6,475 bases of DNA from Gammaproteobacteria bacterium (GTDB lineage Bacteria; Pseudomonadota; Gammaproteobacteria; UBA6429; Thiohalophilaceae): contig DRJN01000030.1 in assembly GCA_011052165.1 (NCBI GenBank), positions 1-6,475 of the forward strand, read 5' to 3'. Every line of letters begins with the position of its first letter. Position 1 is the stretch's first letter. This document shows positions 6,080 to 6,475 of this stretch, one piece after another. Below the pieces are notes generated by a model. The model saw only the letters and a program-made list of their open reading frames with translations, did not search any database and was not told the origin of the DNA. The position numbers and the translations under genes were made by a program.

Positions 6080-6147
6080 AGCGAGCAGAACCACTTGTTG
6101 AGACATCGCCACTATTAAGTCATCCATCAGAGATGTGAGTTGAAAGA

Positions 6148-6161
6148 TAGCATATAAGCTA
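6148..6161. promoter_or_regulatory. Near-palindromic AT-rich candidate operator
   Basis: TAGCATATAAGCTA is palindromic at 12 of 14 positions. It sits just downstream of the predicted -10 box of the regulator operon, about 70 bases before ATG 6079. This is where an XRE-type autorepressor could bind. No second copy was found in the window, so the role is a guess from position and symmetry. Confidence 0.3.
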
Positions 6162-6175
6162 AATATAAGGAAAAT

Positions 6176-6204
6176 ACTGTAGGGGACGTTTATCAAACTG
6201 TCAA
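6176..6204 (-). promoter_or_regulatory. Promoter of the XRE-UPF0175-DUF3368 operon
   Basis: Read on the minus strand, a consensus -35 TTGACA (6199-6204) and a -10 TACAGT (6176-6181, 4/6) are separated by the optimal 17 bases. The transcript would begin near 6168, leaving a leader of about 90 bases before ATG 6079. It excludes starting the regulator at 6250. This is the best sigma-70 match seen in the window. Confidence 0.6.
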
Positions 6205-6399
6205 AACACAGAAGATCATAAGGATCAGATCGCTTGAAAAATCTGCCCATAACAAAAACAGGGTAGCACCAGGTGATAACCCATCAAACCGTTTCGTAGA
6301 ATTTTTATCACAAAAATGAAAGGCTCATGTCATGTCATGAGGATATAAAAACGAACATACAAACCTAAATTATGTGGTTCCAGTGGTGAGAAAGGTATG
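6205..6399. other. Non-coding stretch upstream of the regulator operon
   Basis: No gene was found on either strand. The only local structure is a short tandem run, CATGTCATGTCATGA at 6326-6340, and several GATC tetramers at about 6212-6230. The stretch is AT-rich, like an upstream regulatory region, but no further promoter is convincing. Confidence 0.45.
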
Positions 6400-6424
6400 G
6401 GTTCCCACGCAGAGCGTGGGAACC
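6400..6424. repeat. Perfect hairpin repeat of the 'GGTTCCCACGC...GCGTGGGAACC' type
   Basis: Eleven-base perfect arms GGTTCCCACGC (6400-6410) and GCGTGGGAACC (6414-6424) flank a three-base AGA loop. I recognise this sequence type as a short palindromic intergenic repeat found in many proteobacterial and cyanobacterial genomes. No T-tract follows on either strand, so it is not an intrinsic terminator. Copy number cannot be judged from this window. Confidence 0.75.
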
Positions 6425-6475
6425 AGAGAATTCATCGTGGCATAAGTATTTACCCCGGCTCCCTTTGCCTCTGGG

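Noticed and set aside
6080..6250. Extended regulator N-terminus starting at ATG 6250, with a hydrophobic stretch suggesting a membrane-anchored regulator
   Set aside because: The start lies upstream of the consensus promoter at 6176-6204, and the family start MDFSDRL is at 6079.
6272..6290. GGTGATAACCCATCAAACC as another copy of the 2103-2191 repeat
   Set aside because: Only the eight bases AACCCATC are shared, with no paired GGATGGGT arm nearby.

Overview
This looks like a chromosomal segment from a gammaproteobacterium of moderate GC content, probably near the Chromatiales or sulfur-oxidiser groups. That placement is an inference. It rests on the outer-membrane protein family at the left edge, the close resemblance of the nitrilase-family enzyme to gammaproteobacterial N-carbamoylputrescine amidases as I remember them, and the dispersed repeat types. 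No rRNA, tRNA, CRISPR array or complete insertion sequence was seen.

Layout. (1) At 1-456 on the minus strand is the N-terminal part of a TIGR04219-type outer-membrane protein, running off the left edge. (2) At 595-2065 on the minus strand is a two-gene unit, an N-carbamoylputrescine amidase-like hydrolase followed 19 bases later by a membrane-anchored retropepsin-like aspartic protease, with a probable intrinsic terminator at 535-555. (3) At 2066-2296 is a divergent intergenic region holding a compound inverted repeat of the 'GTAGGATGGGT...ACCCATC' type and AT-rich promoter candidates for both directions. (4) At 2297-2689 on the plus strand is a small lipoprotein of unknown function. (5) At 2711-5089 on the minus strand, convergent with the lipoprotein, is a complete cytoplasmic GH15 glucoamylase of 792 residues. 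(6) At 5090-5331 is mostly non-coding DNA with a 'CCTTCGACAGGCTCAGGACGAACG' type repeat. (7) At 5332-6079 on the minus strand is a three-gene operon: an intact XRE-type regulator, a frameshifted UPF0175 gene and a badly deleted DUF3368/PIN-domain toxin gene. It has a TTGACA-17-TACAGT promoter at 6176-6204. (8) At 6205-6475 there is no gene, only a perfect hairpin repeat at 6400-6424 and possibly the start of another repeat at the right edge.

The genes fall into unrelated jobs: polyamine/agmatine catabolism, periplasmic or membrane-associated proteolysis, alpha-glucan breakdown in the cytoplasm, and the remains of a toxin-antitoxin cassette. The most notable item is that cassette. Its gene overlaps (ATGA, then GTGGCTGA) are preserved, while both the UPF0175 gene and the toxin gene carry lesions and the regulator is intact. 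Neither damaged gene shows as a normal open reading frame. I see no convincing new biological system here; the decayed operon and the repeat elements are the parts worth checking.
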